The position numbers and the translations under genes were made by a program. Below, piece after piece: positions 1-15,000 of a stretch of DNA of 64,000 bases. This DNA comes from Glandiceps talaboti. Its lineage: Eukaryota > Hemichordata > Enteropneusta > Spengelidae. Each line of letters opens with the position of its first letter. Positions within the stretch are counted from its first letter, which is position 1. The stretch lies in assembly GCF_964340395.1 (NCBI RefSeq), contig NW_027554290.1:62001-126000 (forward strand), written 5' to 3'. Under the pieces are notes generated by a model, which was given only the letters and a program-made list of their open reading frames with translations, was not told the origin of the DNA and did not search any database.

Positions 1-3000
1 ATTATTTACTCAGGATAGGTAAACCATTTGTATAGTGTAACCTTGACTGTTGTAGATCATTCTTTACTCAGGATAGGTAAAACATTTGTATAGTGTAACC
101 TTGACTGTTGCAGATCATTATTTACTCAGGATAGGTAAAACATTTGTATAGTGTAACCTTGACTGTTGTAGATCATTATTTACTCAGGATAGGTAAAACA
201 TTTGTATAGTGTAACCTTGACTGTTGTAGATCATTATTTACTCAGGATAGGTAAACCATTTGTATACTGTAACCTTGACTGTTGTAGATCATTATTTACT
301 CAGGATAGGTAAACCATTTGTATAGTGTAACCTTGACTGTTGTACATCATTATTTACTCAGGATAGGTAAAACATTTGTATAGTGTAACCTTGACTGTTG
401 TAGATCATTATTTACTCAGGATAGGTAAAACATTTGTATAGTGTAACCTTGACTGTTGTAGATCATTATTTACTCAGGATAGGTAAACCATTTGTATAGT
501 GTAACCTTGACTGTTGTAGATCTCTATTTACTCAGAATAGGTAAAACATTTGTATAGTGTAACCTTGACTGTTGTAGATCATTATTTACTCAGGATAGGT
601 AAAACATTTGTATAGTGTAACCTTGACTGTTGTAGATCATTATTTACTCAGGATAGGTAAAACATTTGTATAGTGTAACCTTGACTGTTGTAGATCATTA
701 TTTACTCAGGATAGGTAAAACATTTGTATAGTGTAACCTTGACTGTTGTAAGATCATTATTTACTCAGGATAGGTAAACCATTTGTATAGTGTAACCTTG
801 ACTGTTGTAGATCATTATTTACTCAGGATAGGTAAAACATTTGTATAGTGTAACCTTGACAGTTGTAGATCATTATTTACTCAGGATAGGTAAAACATTT
901 GTATAGTGTAACCTTGACTGTTGTAGATCATTATTTACTCAGGATAGGTAAACCATTTGTATACTGTAACCTTGACTGTTGTAGATCATTATTTACTCAG
1001 GATAGGTAAACCATTTGTATAGTGTAACCTTGACTGTTGTACATCATTATTTACTCAGGATAGGTAAAACATTTGTATAGTGTAACCTTGACTGTTGTAG
1101 ATCATTATTTACTCAGGATAGGTAAAACATTTGTATAGTGTAACCTTGACTGTTGTAGATCATTATTTACTCAGGATAGGTAAAACATTTGTATAGTGTA
1201 ACCTTGACTGTTGTAGATCATTATTTACCCAGGATAGCTAAAACATTTGTATAGTGTAACCTTGACTGTTGTAGATCATTATTTACCCAGGATAGGTAAA
1301 ACATTTGTATAGTGTAACCTTGACTGTTGTACATCATTATTTACTCAGGATAGGTAAAACATTTGTATAGTGTAACCTTGACTGTTGTAGATCATTATTT
1401 ACTCAGGATAGGTAAACCATTTGTATAGTGTAACCTTGACTGTTGTAGATCATTATTTACTCAGGATAGGTAAACCATTTGTATAGTGTAACCTTGACTG
1501 TTGTAGATCATTATTTACTCAGGATAGGTAAACCATTTGTATAGTGTAACCTTGACTGTTGTAGATCATTATTTACTCAGGATAGGTAAACCATTTGTAT
1601 AGTGTAACCTTGACTGTTGTAGATCATTATTTACTCAGGATAGGTAAAACATTTGTATAGTGTAACCTTGACTGTTGTATATCATTATTTACTCAGGATA
1701 GGTAAACCATTTGTATAGTGTAACCTTGACTGTTGTAGATCATTATTTACTCAGGATAGGTAAAACATTTGTATAGTGTAACCTTGACTGTTGTAGATCA
1801 TTATTTACTCAGGATAGGTAAAACATTTGTATAGTGTAACCTTGACTGTTGTAGATCATTATTTACTCAGGATAGGGAAAACATTTGTATAGTGTAACCT
1901 TGACTGTTGTAGATCATTATTTACTCAGGATAGGTAAAACATTTGTATAGTGTAACCTTGACTGTTGTAGATCATTATTTACCCAGGATAGGTAAAACAT
2001 TTTGTATAGTGTAACCTTGACTGTTGTAGATCATTATTTACTCAGGATAGGTAAAACATTTGTATAGTGTAACCTTGACTGTTGTAGATCTCTATTTACT
2101 CAGGATAGGTAAAACATTTGACTGTATAGTTTAACCTTGACTGTTGTAGATCATTATTTACTCAGGATTGGTAAAACATTTGTATAGTGTAATCTTGACT
2201 GTTGTAGATCATTATTTACTCAGGATAGGTAAACCATTTGTATAGTGTAACCTTGACTGTTGTAGATCATTCTTTACTCAGGATAGGTAAAACATTTGTA
2301 TAGTGTAACCTTGACTGTTGCAGATCATTATTTACTCAGGATAGGTAAAACATTTGTATAGTGTAACCTTGACTGTTGTAGATCATTATTTACTCAGGAT
2401 AGGTAAACCATTTGTATAGTGTTAACTTTGACTGTTGTAGATAATTATTTACTCAGGATAGGTAAACCATTTGTATAGTGTAACCTTGACTGTTGTAGAT
2501 CATTATTTACTCAGGAGAGGTAAAACATTTGTATAGTGTAACCTTGACTGTTGTAGATCATTATTTACTCAGGATAGGTAAAACATTTGTATAGTGTAAC
2601 CTTGACTGTTGTAGATCATTATTTACTCAGGATAGGTAAAACATTTGTATAGTGTAACCTTGACTGTTGTAGATCATTATTTACTCAGGATAGGTAAAAC
2701 ATTTGTATACTGTAACCTTGACTGTTGTAGATCATCATTTACTCAGGATAGGTAAAACATTTGTATACTGTAACCTTGACTGTTGTAGATCATTATTTAC
2801 CCAGGATAGGTAAACCATTTGTATAGTGTAACCTTGACTGTTGTAGATCATTATTTACTCAGGATAGGTAAAACATTTGTATAGTGTAACCTTGACTGTT
2901 GTAGATCATTATTTACTCAGGATAGGTAAACCATTTGTATAGTGTAACCTTGACTGTTGTAGATCATTATTTACCCAGGATAGGTAAAACATTTGTATAG

Positions 3001-6000
3001 TGTAACCTTGACTGTTGTAGATCATTATTTACTCAGGATAGGTAAAACATTTGTATAGTGTAACCTTGACTGTTGTAGATCATTATTTACTCAGGATAGG
3101 TAAAACATTTGTATAGTGTAACCTTGACTGTTGTAGATCATTATTTACCCAGGATAGGTAAAACATTTGTATAGTGTAACCTTGACTGTTGTACATCATT
3201 ATTTACTCAGGATAGGTAAAACATTTGTATAGTGTAACCTTGACTGTTGTAGATCATTATTTACTCAGGATAGGTAAAACATTTGTATAGTGTAACCTTG
3301 ACTGTTGTAGATCATTATTTACTCAGGATAGGTAAACCATTTGTATAGTGTAACCTTGACTGTTGTAGATCTCTATTTACTCAGAATAGGTAAAACATTT
3401 GTATAGTGTAACCTTGACTGTTGTAGATCATTATTTACTCAGGATAGGTAAAACATTTGTATAGTGTAACCTTGACTGTTGTAGATCATTATTTACTCAG
3501 GATAGGTAAAACATTTGTATAGTGTAACCTTGACTGTTGTAGATCATTATTTACTCAGGATAGGTAAAACATTTGTATAGTGTAACCTTGACTGTTGTAA
3601 GATCATTATTTACTCAGGATAGGTAAACCATTTGTATAGTGTAACCTTGACTGTTGTAGATCATTATTTACTCAGGATAGGTAAAACATTTGTATAGTGT
3701 AACCTTGACAGTTGTAGATCATTATTTACTCAGGATAGGTAAAACATTTGTATAGTGTAACCTTGACTGTTGTAGATCATTATTTACTCAGGATAGGTAA
3801 ACCATTTGTATACTGTAACCTTGACTGTTGTAGATCATTATTTACTCAGGATAGGTAAACCATTTGTATAGTGTAACCTTGACTGTTGTACATCATTATT
3901 TACTCAGGATAGGTAAAACATTTGTATAGTGTAACCTTGACTGTTGTAGATCATTATTTACTCAGGATAGGTAAAACATTTGTATAGTGTAACCTTGACT
4001 GTTGTAGATCATTATTTACTCAGGATAGGTAAAACATTTGTATAGTGTAACCTTGACTGTTGTAGATCATTATTTACCCAGGATAGCTAAAACATTTGTA
4101 TAGTGTAACCTTGACTGTTGTAGATCATTATTTACCCAGGATAGGTAAAACATTTGTATAGTGTAACCTTGACTGTTGTACATCATTATTTACTCAGGAT
4201 AGGTAAAACATTTGTATAGTGTAACCTTGACTGTTGTAGATCATTATTTACTCAGGATAGGTAAACCATTTGTATAGTGTAACCTTGACTGTTGTAGATC
4301 ATTATTTACTCAGGATAGGTAAACCATTTGTATAGTGTAACCTTGACTGTTGTAGATCATTATTTACTCAGGATAGGTAAACCATTTGTATAGTGTAACC
4401 TTGACTGTTGTAGATCATTATTTACTCAGGATAGGTAAACCATTTGTATAGTGTAACCTTGACTGTTGTAGATCATTATTTACTCAGGATAGGTAAAACA
4501 TTTGTATAGTGTAACCTTGACTGTTGTATATCATTATTTACTCAGGATAGGTAAACCATTTGTATAGTGTAACCTTGACTGTTGTAGATCATTATTTACT
4601 CAGGATAGGTAAAACATTTGTATAGTGTAACCTTGACTGTTGTAGATCATTATTTACTCAGGATAGGTAAAACATTTGTATAGTGTAACCTTGACTGTTG
4701 TAGATCATTATTTACTCAGGATAGGGAAAACATTTGTATAGTGTAACCTTGACTGTTGTAGATCATTATTTACTCAGGATAGGTAAAACATTTGTATAGT
4801 GTAACCTTGACTGTTGTAGATCATTATTTACCCAGGATAGGTAAAACATTTTGTATAGTGTAACCTTGACTGTTGTAGATCATTATTTACTCAGGATAGG
4901 TAAAACATTTGTATAGTGTAACCTTGACTGTTGTAGATCTCTATTTACTCAGGATAGGTAAAACATTTGACTGTATAGTTTAACCTTGACTGTTGTAGAT
5001 CATTATTTACTCAGGATTGGTAAAACATTTGTATAGTGTAATCTTGACTGTTGTAGATCATTATTTACTCAGGATAGGTAAACCATTTGTATAGTGTAAC
5101 CTTGACTGTTGTAGATCATTCTTTACTCAGGATAGGTAAAACATTTGTATAGTGTAACCTTGACTGTTGCAGATCATTATTTACTCAGGATAGGTAAAAC
5201 ATTTGTATAGTGTAACCTTGACTGTTGTAGATCATTATTTACTCAGGATAGGTAAACCATTTGTATAGTGTTAACTTTGACTGTTGTAGATAATTATTTA
5301 CTCAGGATAGGTAAACCATTTGTATAGTGTAACCTTGACTGTTGTAGATCATTATTTACTCAGGAGAGGTAAAACATTTGTATAGTGTAACCTTGACTGT
5401 TGTAGATCATTATTTACTCAGGATAGGTAAAACATTTGTATAGTGTAACCTTGACTGTTGTAGATCATTATTTACTCAGGATAGGTAAAACATTTGTATA
5501 GTGTAACCTTGACTGTTGTAGATCATTATTTACTCAGGATAGGTAAAACATTTGTATACTGTAACCTTGACTGTTGTAGATCATCATTTACTCAGGATAG
5601 GTAAAACATTTGTATACTGTAACCTTGACTGTTGTAGATCATTATTTACCCAGGATAGGTAAACCATTTGTATAGTGTAACCTTGACTGTTGTAGATCAT
5701 TATTTACTCAGGATAGGTAAAACATTTGTATAGTGTAACCTTGACTGTTGTAGATCATTATTTACTCAGGATAGGTAAACCATTTGTATAGTGTAACCTT
5801 GACTGTTGTAGATCATTATTTACCCAGGATAGGTAAAACATTTGTATAGTGTAACCTTGACTGTTGTAGATCATTATTTACTCAGGATAGGTAAAACATT
5901 TGTATAGTGTAACCTTGACTGTTGTAGATCATTATTTACTCAGGATAGGTAAAACATTTGTATAGTGTAACCTTGACTGTTGTAGATCATTATTTACCCA

Positions 6001-9000
6001 GGATAGGTAAAACATTTGTATAGTGTAACCTTGACTGTTGTACATCATTATTTACTCAGGATAGGTAAAACATTTGTATAGTGTAACCTTGACTGTTGTA
6101 GATCATTATTTACTCAGGATAGGTAAAACATTTGTATAGTGTAACCTTGACTGTTGTAGATCATTATTTACTCAGGATAGGTAAACCATTTGTATAGTGT
6201 AACCTTGACTGTTGTAGATCTCTATTTACTCAGGATAGGTAAAACATTTGTATAGTGTAACCTTGACTGTTGTAGATCATTATTTACTCAGGATAGGTAA
6301 AACATTTGTATAGTGTAACCTTGACTGTTGTAGATCATTATTTACTCAGGATAGGTAAAACATTTGTATAGTGTAACCTTGACTGTTGTAGATCATTATT
6401 TACTCAGGATAGGTAAAACATTTGTATACTGTAACCTTGACTGTTGTAGATCATCATTTACTCAGGATAGGTAAAACATTTGTATACTGTAACCTTGACT
6501 GTTGTAGATCATTATTTACCCAGGATAGGTAAACCATTTGTATAGTGTAACCTTGACTGTTGTAGATCATTATTTACTCAGGATAGGTAAAACATTTGTA
6601 TAGTGTAACCTTGACTGTTGTAGATCATTATTTACTCAGGATAGGTAAACCATTTGTATAGTGTAACCTTGACTGTTGTAGATCATTATTTACCCAGGAT
6701 AGGTAAAACATTTGTATAGTGTAACCTTGACTGTTGTAGATCATTATTTACTCAGGATAGGTAAAACATTTGTATAGTGTAACCTTGACTGTTGTAGATC
6801 ATTATTTACTCAGGATAGGTAAAACATTTGTATACTGTAACCTTGACTGTTGTAGATCATTATTTACCCAGGATAGGTAAAACATTTGTATAGTGTAACC
6901 TTGACTGTTGTACATCATTATTTACTCAGGATAGGTAAAACATTTGTATAGTGTAACCTTGACTGTTGTATATCATTATTTACTCAGGATAGGTAAACCA
7001 TTTGTATAGTGTAACCTTGACTGTTGTAGATCATTATTTACTCAGGATAGGTAAAACATTTGTATAGTGTAACCTTGACTGTTGTAGATCATTATTTACT
7101 CAGGATAGGTAAAACATTTGTATAGTGTAACCTTGACTGTTGTAGATCATTATTTACTCAGGATAGGTAAAACATTTGTATAGTGTAACCTTGACTGTTG
7201 TAGATCATTATTTACTCAGGATAGGTAAAACATTTGTATAGTGTAACCTTGACTGTTGTAGATCATTATTTACCCAGGATAGGTAAAACATTTTGTATAG
7301 TGTAACCTTGACTGTTGTAGATCATTATTTACTCAGGATAGGTAAAACATTTGTATAGTGTAACCTTGACTGTTGTAGATCTCTATTTACTCAGGATAGG
7401 TAAAACATTTGACTGTATAGTTTAACCTTGACTGTTGTAGATCATTATTTACTCAGGATAGGTAAAACATTTGTATAGTGTAATCTTGACTGTTGTAGAT
7501 CATTATTTACTCAGGATAGGTAAACCATTTGTATAGTGTAACCTTGACTGTTGTAGATCATTCTTTACTCAGGATAGGTAAAACATTTGTATAGTGTAAC
7601 CTTGACTGTTGCAGATCATTATTTACTCAGGATAGGTAAAACATTTGTATAGTGTAACCTTGACTGTTGTAGATCATTATTTACTCAGGATAGGTAAAAC
7701 ATTTGTATAGTGTAACCTTGACTGTTGTAGATCATTATTTACTCAGGATAGGTAAACCATTTGTATACTGTAACCTTGACTGTTGTAGATCATTATTTAC
7801 TCAGGATAGGTAAACCATTTGTATAGTGTAACCTTGACTGTTGTACATCATTATTTACTCAGGATAGGTAAAACATTTGTATAGTGTAACCTTGACTGTT
7901 GTAGATCATTATTTACTCAGGATAGGTAAAACATTTGTATAGTGTAACCTTGACTGTTGTAGATCATTATTTACTCAGGATAGGTAAACCATTTGTATAG
8001 TGTAACCTTGACTGTTGTAGATCTCTATTTACTCAGAATAGGTAAAACATTTGTATAGTGTAACCTTGACTGTTGTAGATCATTATTTACTCAGGATAGG
8101 TAAAACATTTGTATAGTGTAACCTTGACTGTTGTAGATCATTATTTACTCAGGATAGGTAAAACATTTGTATAGTGTAACCTTGACTGTTGTAGATCATT
8201 ATTTACTCAGGATAGGTAAAACATTTGTATAGTGTAACCTTGACTGTTGTAAGATCATTATTTACTCAGGATAGGTAAACCATTTGTATAGTGTAACCTT
8301 GACTGTTGTAGATCATTATTTACTCAGGATAGGTAAAACATTTGTATAGTGTAACCTTGACAGTTGTAGATCATTATTTACTCAGGATAGGTAAAACATT
8401 TGTATAGTGTAACCTTAACTGTTGTAGATCATTATTTACTCAGGATAGGTAAACCATTTGTATACTGTAACCTTGACTGTTGTAGATCATTATTTACTCA
8501 GGATAGGTAAACCATTTGTATAGTGTAACCTTGACTGTTGTACATCATTATTTACTCAGGATAGGTAAAACATTTGTATAGTGTAACCTTGACTGTTGTA
8601 GATCATTATTTACTCAGGATAGGTAAAACATTTGTATAGTGTAACCTTGACTGTTGTAGATCATTATTTACTCAGGATAGGTAAAACATTTGTATAGTGT
8701 AACCTTGACTGTTGTAGATCATTATTTACCCAGGATAGCTAAAACATTTGTATAGTGTAACCTTGACTGTTGTAGATCATTATTTACCCAGGATAGGTAA
8801 AACATTTGTATAGTGTAACCTTGACTGTTGTACATCATTATTTACTCAGGATAGGTAAAACATTTGTATAGTGTAACCTTGACTGTTGTAGATCATTATT
8901 TACTCAGGATAGGTAAACCATTTGTATAGTGTAACCTTGACTGTTGTAGATCATTATTTACTCAGGATAGGTAAACCATTTGTATAGTGTAACCTTGACT

Positions 9001-12000
9001 GTTGTAGATCATTATTTACTCAGGATAGGTAAACCATTTGTATAGTGTAACCTTGACTGTTGTAGATCATTATTTACTCAGGATAGGTAAACCATTTGTA
9101 TAGTGTAACCTTGACTGTTGTAGATCATTATTTACTCAGGATAGGTAAAACATTTGTATAGTGTAACCTTGACTGTTGTATATCATTATTTACTCAGGAT
9201 AGGTAAACCATTTGTATAGTGTAACCTTGACTGTTGTAGATCATTATTTACTCAGGATAGGTAAAACATTTGTATAGTGTAACCTTGACTGTTGTAGATC
9301 ATTATTTACTCAGGATAGGTAAAACATTTGTATAGTGTAACCTTGACTGTTGTAGATCATTATTTACTCAGGATAGGGAAAACATTTGTATAGTGTAACC
9401 TTGACTGTTGTAGATCATTATTTACTCAGGATAGGTAAAACATTTGTATAGTGTAACCTTGACTGTTGTAGATCATTATTTACCCAGGATAGGTAAAACA
9501 TTTTGTATAGTGTAACCTTGACTGTTGTAGATCATTATTTACTCAGGATAGGTAAAACATTTGTATAGTGTAACCTTGACTGTTGTAGATCTCTATTTAC
9601 TCAGGATAGGTAAAACATTTGACTGTATAGTTTAACCTTGACTGTTGTAGATCATTATTTACTCAGGATTGGTAAAACATTTGTATAGTGTAATCTTGAC
9701 TGTTGTAGATCATTATTTACTCAGGATAGGTAAACCATTTGTATAGTGTAACCTTGACTGTTGTAGATCATTCTTTACTCAGGATAGGTAAAACATTTGT
9801 ATAGTGTAACCTTGACTGTTGCAGATCATTATTTACTCAGGATAGGTAAAACATTTGTATAGTGTAACCTTGACTGTTGTAGATCATTATTTACTCAGGA
9901 TAGGTAAACCATTTGTATAGTGTTAACTTTGACTGTTGTAGATAATTATTTACTCAGGATAGGTAAACCATTTGTATAGTGTAACCTTGACTGTTGTAGA
10001 TCATTATTTACTCAGGAGAGGTAAAACATTTGTATAGTGTAACCTTGACTGTTGTAGATCATTATTTACTCAGGATAGGTAAAACATTTGTATAGTGTAA
10101 CCTTGACTGTTGTAGATCATTATTTACTCAGGATAGGTAAAACATTTGTATAGTGTAACCTTGACTGTTGTAGATCATTATTTACTCAGGATAGGTAAAA
10201 CATTTGTATACTGTAACCTTGACTGTTGTAGATCATCATTTACTCAGGATAGGTAAAACATTTGTATACTGTAACCTTGACTGTTGTAGATCATTATTTA
10301 CCCAGGATAGGTAAACCATTTGTATAGTGTAACCTTGACTGTTGTAGATCATTATTTACTCAGGATAGGTAAAACATTTGTATAGTGTAACCTTGACTGT
10401 TGTAGATCATTATTTACTCAGGATAGGTAAACCATTTGTATAGTGTAACCTTGACTGTTGTAGATCATTATTTACCCAGGATAGGTAAAACATTTGTATA
10501 GTGTAACCTTGACTGTTGTAGATCATTATTTACTCAGGATAGGTAAAACATTTGTATAGTGTAACCTTGACTGTTGTAGATCATTATTTACTCAGGATAG
10601 GTAAAACATTTGTATAGTGTAACCTTGACTGTTGTAGATCATTATTTACCCAGGATAGGTAAAACATTTGTATAGTGTAACCTTGACTGTTGTACATCAT
10701 TATTTACTCAGGATAGGTAAAACATTTGTATAGTGTAACCTTGACTGTTGTAGATCATTATTTACTCAGGATAGGTAAAACATTTGTATAGTGTAACCTT
10801 GACTGTTGTAGATCATTATTTACTCAGGATAGGTAAACCATTTGTATAGTGTAACCTTGACTGTTGTAGATCTCTATTTACTCAGGATAGGTAAAACATT
10901 TGTATAGTGTAACCTTGACTGTTGTAGATCATTATTTACTCAGGATAGGTAAAACATTTGTATAGTGTAACCTTGACTGTTGTAGATCATTATTTACTCA
11001 GGATAGGTAAAACATTTGTATAGTGTAACCTTGACTGTTGTAGATCATTATTTACTCAGGATAGGTAAAACATTTGTATACTGTAACCTTGACTGTTGTA
11101 GATCATCATTTACTCAGGATAGGTAAAACATTTGTATACTGTAACCTTGACTGTTGTAGATCATTATTTACCCAGGATAGGTAAACCATTTGTATAGTGT
11201 AACCTTGACTGTTGTAGATCATTATTTACTCAGGATAGGTAAAACATTTGTATAGTGTAACCTTGACTGTTGTAGATCATTATTTACTCAGGATAGGTAA
11301 ACCATTTGTATAGTGTAACCTTGACTGTTGTAGATCATTATTTACCCAGGATAGGTAAAACATTTGTATAGTGTAACCTTGACTGTTGTAGATCATTATT
11401 TACTCAGGATAGGTAAAACATTTGTATAGTGTAACCTTGACTGTTGTAGATCATTATTTACTCAGGATAGGTAAAACATTTGTATACTGTAACCTTGACT
11501 GTTGTAGATCATTATTTACCCAGGATAGGTAAAACATTTGTATAGTGTAACCTTGACTGTTGTACATCATTATTTACTCAGGATAGGTAAAACATTTGTA
11601 TAGAGTAACCTTGACTGTTGTAGATCATTATTTACTCAGGATAGGTAAAACATTTGTATAGTGTAACCTTGACTGTTGTAGATCATTATTTACCCAGGAT
11701 AGGTAAAACATTTGTATAGTGTAACCTTGACTGTTGTACATCATTATTTACTCAGGATAGGTAAAACATTTGTATAGTGTAACCTTGACTGTTGTATATC
11801 ATTATTTACTCAGGATAGGTAAACCATTTGTATAGTGTAACCTTGACTGTTGTAGATCATTATTTACTCAGGATAGGTAAAACATTTGTATAGTGTAACC
11901 TTGACTGTTGTAGATCATTATTTACTCAGGATAGGTAAAACATTTGTATAGTGTAACCTTGACTGTTGTAGATCATTATTTACTCAGGATAGGTAAAACA

Positions 12001-15000
12001 TTTGTATAGTGTAACCTTGACTGTTGTAGATCATTATTTACTCAGGATAGGTAAAACATTTGTATAGTGTAACCTTGACTGTTGTAGATCATTATTTACC
12101 CAGGATAGGTAAAACATTTTGTATAGTGTAACCTTGACTGTTGTAGATCATTATTTACTCAGGATAGGTAAAACATTTGTATAGTGTAACCTTGACTGTT
12201 GTAGATCATTATTTACTCAGGATAGGTAAAACATTTGTATAGTGTAACCTTGACTGTTGTAGATCATTATTTACTCAGGATAGGTAAAACATTTGTATAC
12301 TGTAACCTTGACTGTTGTAGATCATCATTTACTCAGGATAGGTAAAACATTTGTATACTGTAACCTTGACTGTTGTAGATCATTATTTACCCAGGATAGG
12401 TAAACCATTTGTATAGTGTAACCTTGACTGTTGTAGATCATTATTTACTCAGGATAGGTAAAACATTTGTATAGTGTAACCTTGACTGTTGTAGATCATT
12501 ATTTACTCAGGATAGGTAAACCATTTGTATAGTGTAACCTTGACTGTTGTAGATCATTATTTACCCAGGATAGGTAAAACATTTGTATAGTGTAACCTTG
12601 ACTGTTGTAGATCATTATTTACTCAGGATAGGTAAAACATTTGTATAGTGTAACCTTGACTGTTGTAGATCATTATTTACTCAGGATAGGTAAAACATTT
12701 GTATACTGTAACCTTGACTGTTGTAGATCATTATTTACCCAGGATAGGTAAAACATTTGTATAGTGTAACCTTGACTGTTGTACATCATTATTTACTCAG
12801 GATAGGTAAAACATTTGTATAGTGTAACCTTGACTGTTGTATATCATTATTTACTCAGGATAGGTAAACCATTTGTATAGTGTAACCTTGACTGTTGTAG
12901 ATCATTATTTACTCAGGATAGGTAAAACATTTGTATAGTGTAACCTTGACTGTTGTAGATCATTATTTACTCAGGATAGGTAAAACATTTGTATAGTGTA
13001 ACCTTGACTGTTGTAGATCATTATTTACTCAGGATAGGTAAAACATTTGTATAGTGTAACCTTGACTGTTGTAGATCATTATTTACTCAGGATAGGTAAA
13101 ACATTTGTATAGTGTAACCTTGACTGTTGTAGATCATTATTTACCCAGGATAGGTAAAACATTTTGTATAGTGTAACCTTGACTGTTGTAGATCATTATT
13201 TACTCAGGATAGGTAAAACATTTGTATAGTGTAACCTTGACTGTTGTAGATCTCTATTTACTCAGGATAGGTAAAACATTTGACTGTATAGTTTAACCTT
13301 GACTGTTGTAGATCATTATTTACTCAGGATAGGTAAAACATTTGTATAGTGTAATCTTGACTGTTGTAGATCATTATTTACTCAGGATAGGTAAACCATT
13401 TGTATAGTGTAACCTTGACTGTTGTAGATCATTCTTTACTCAGGATAGGTAAAACATTTGTATAGTGTAACCTTGACTGTTGCAGATCATTATTTACTCA
13501 GGATAGGTAAAACATTTGTATAGTGTAACCTTGACTGTTGTAGATCATTATTTACTCAGGATAGGTAAAACATTTGTATAGTGTAACCTTGACTGTTGTA
13601 GATCATTATTTACTCAGGATAGGTAAACCATTTGTATACTGTAACCTTGACTGTTGTAGATCATTATTTACTCAGGATAGGTAAACCATTTGTATAGTGT
13701 AACCTTGACTGTTGTACATCATTATTTACTCAGGATAGGTAAAACATTTGTATAGTGTAACCTTGACTGTTGTAGATCATTATTTACTCAGGATAGGTAA
13801 AACATTTGTATAGTGTAACCTTGACTGTTGTAGATCATTATTTACTCAGGATAGGTAAACCATTTGTATAGTGTAACCTTGACTGTTGTAGATCTCTATT
13901 TACTCAGAATAGGTAAAACATTTGTATAGTGTAACCTTGACTGTTGTAGATCATTATTTACTCAGGATAGGTAAAACATTTGTATAGTGTAACCTTGACT
14001 GTTGTAGATCATTATTTACTCAGGATAGGTAAAACATTTGTATAGTGTAACCTTGACTGTTGTAGATCATTATTTACTCAGGATAGGTAAAACATTTGTA
14101 TAGTGTAACCTTGACTGTTGTAAGATCATTATTTACTCAGGATAGGTAAACCATTTGTATAGTGTAACCTTGACTGTTGTAGATCATTATTTACTCAGGA
14201 TAGGTAAAACATTTGTATAGTGTAACCTTGACAGTTGTAGATCATTATTTACTCAGGATAGGTAAAACATTTGTATAGTGTAACCTTGACTGTTGTAGAT
14301 CATTATTTACTCAGGATAGGTAAACCATTTGTATACTGTAACCTTGACTGTTGTAGATCATTATTTACTCAGGATAGGTAAACCATTTGTATAGTGTAAC
14401 CTTGACTGTTGTACATCATTATTTACTCAGGATAGGTAAAACATTTGTATAGTGTAACCTTGACTGTTGTAGATCATTATTTACTCAGGATAGGTAAAAC
14501 ATTTGTATAGTGTAACCTTGACTGTTGTAGATCATTATTTACTCAGGATAGGTAAAACATTTGTATAGTGTAACCTTGACTGTTGTAGATCATTATTTAC
14601 CCAGGATAGCTAAAACATTTGTATAGTGTAACCTTGACTGTTGTAGATCATTATTTACCCAGGATAGGTAAAACATTTGTATAGTGTAACCTTGACTGTT
14701 GTACATCATTATTTACTCAGGATAGGTAAAACATTTGTATAGTGTAACCTTGACTGTTGTAGATCATTATTTACTCAGGATAGGTAAACCATTTGTATAG
14801 TGTAACCTTGACTGTTGTAGATCATTATTTACTCAGGATAGGTAAACCATTTGTATAGTGTAACCTTGACTGTTGTAGATCATTATTTACTCAGGATAGG
14901 TAAACCATTTGTATAGTGTAACCTTGACTGTTGTAGATCATTATTTACTCAGGATAGGTAAACCATTTGTATAGTGTAACCTTGACTGTTGTAGATCATT

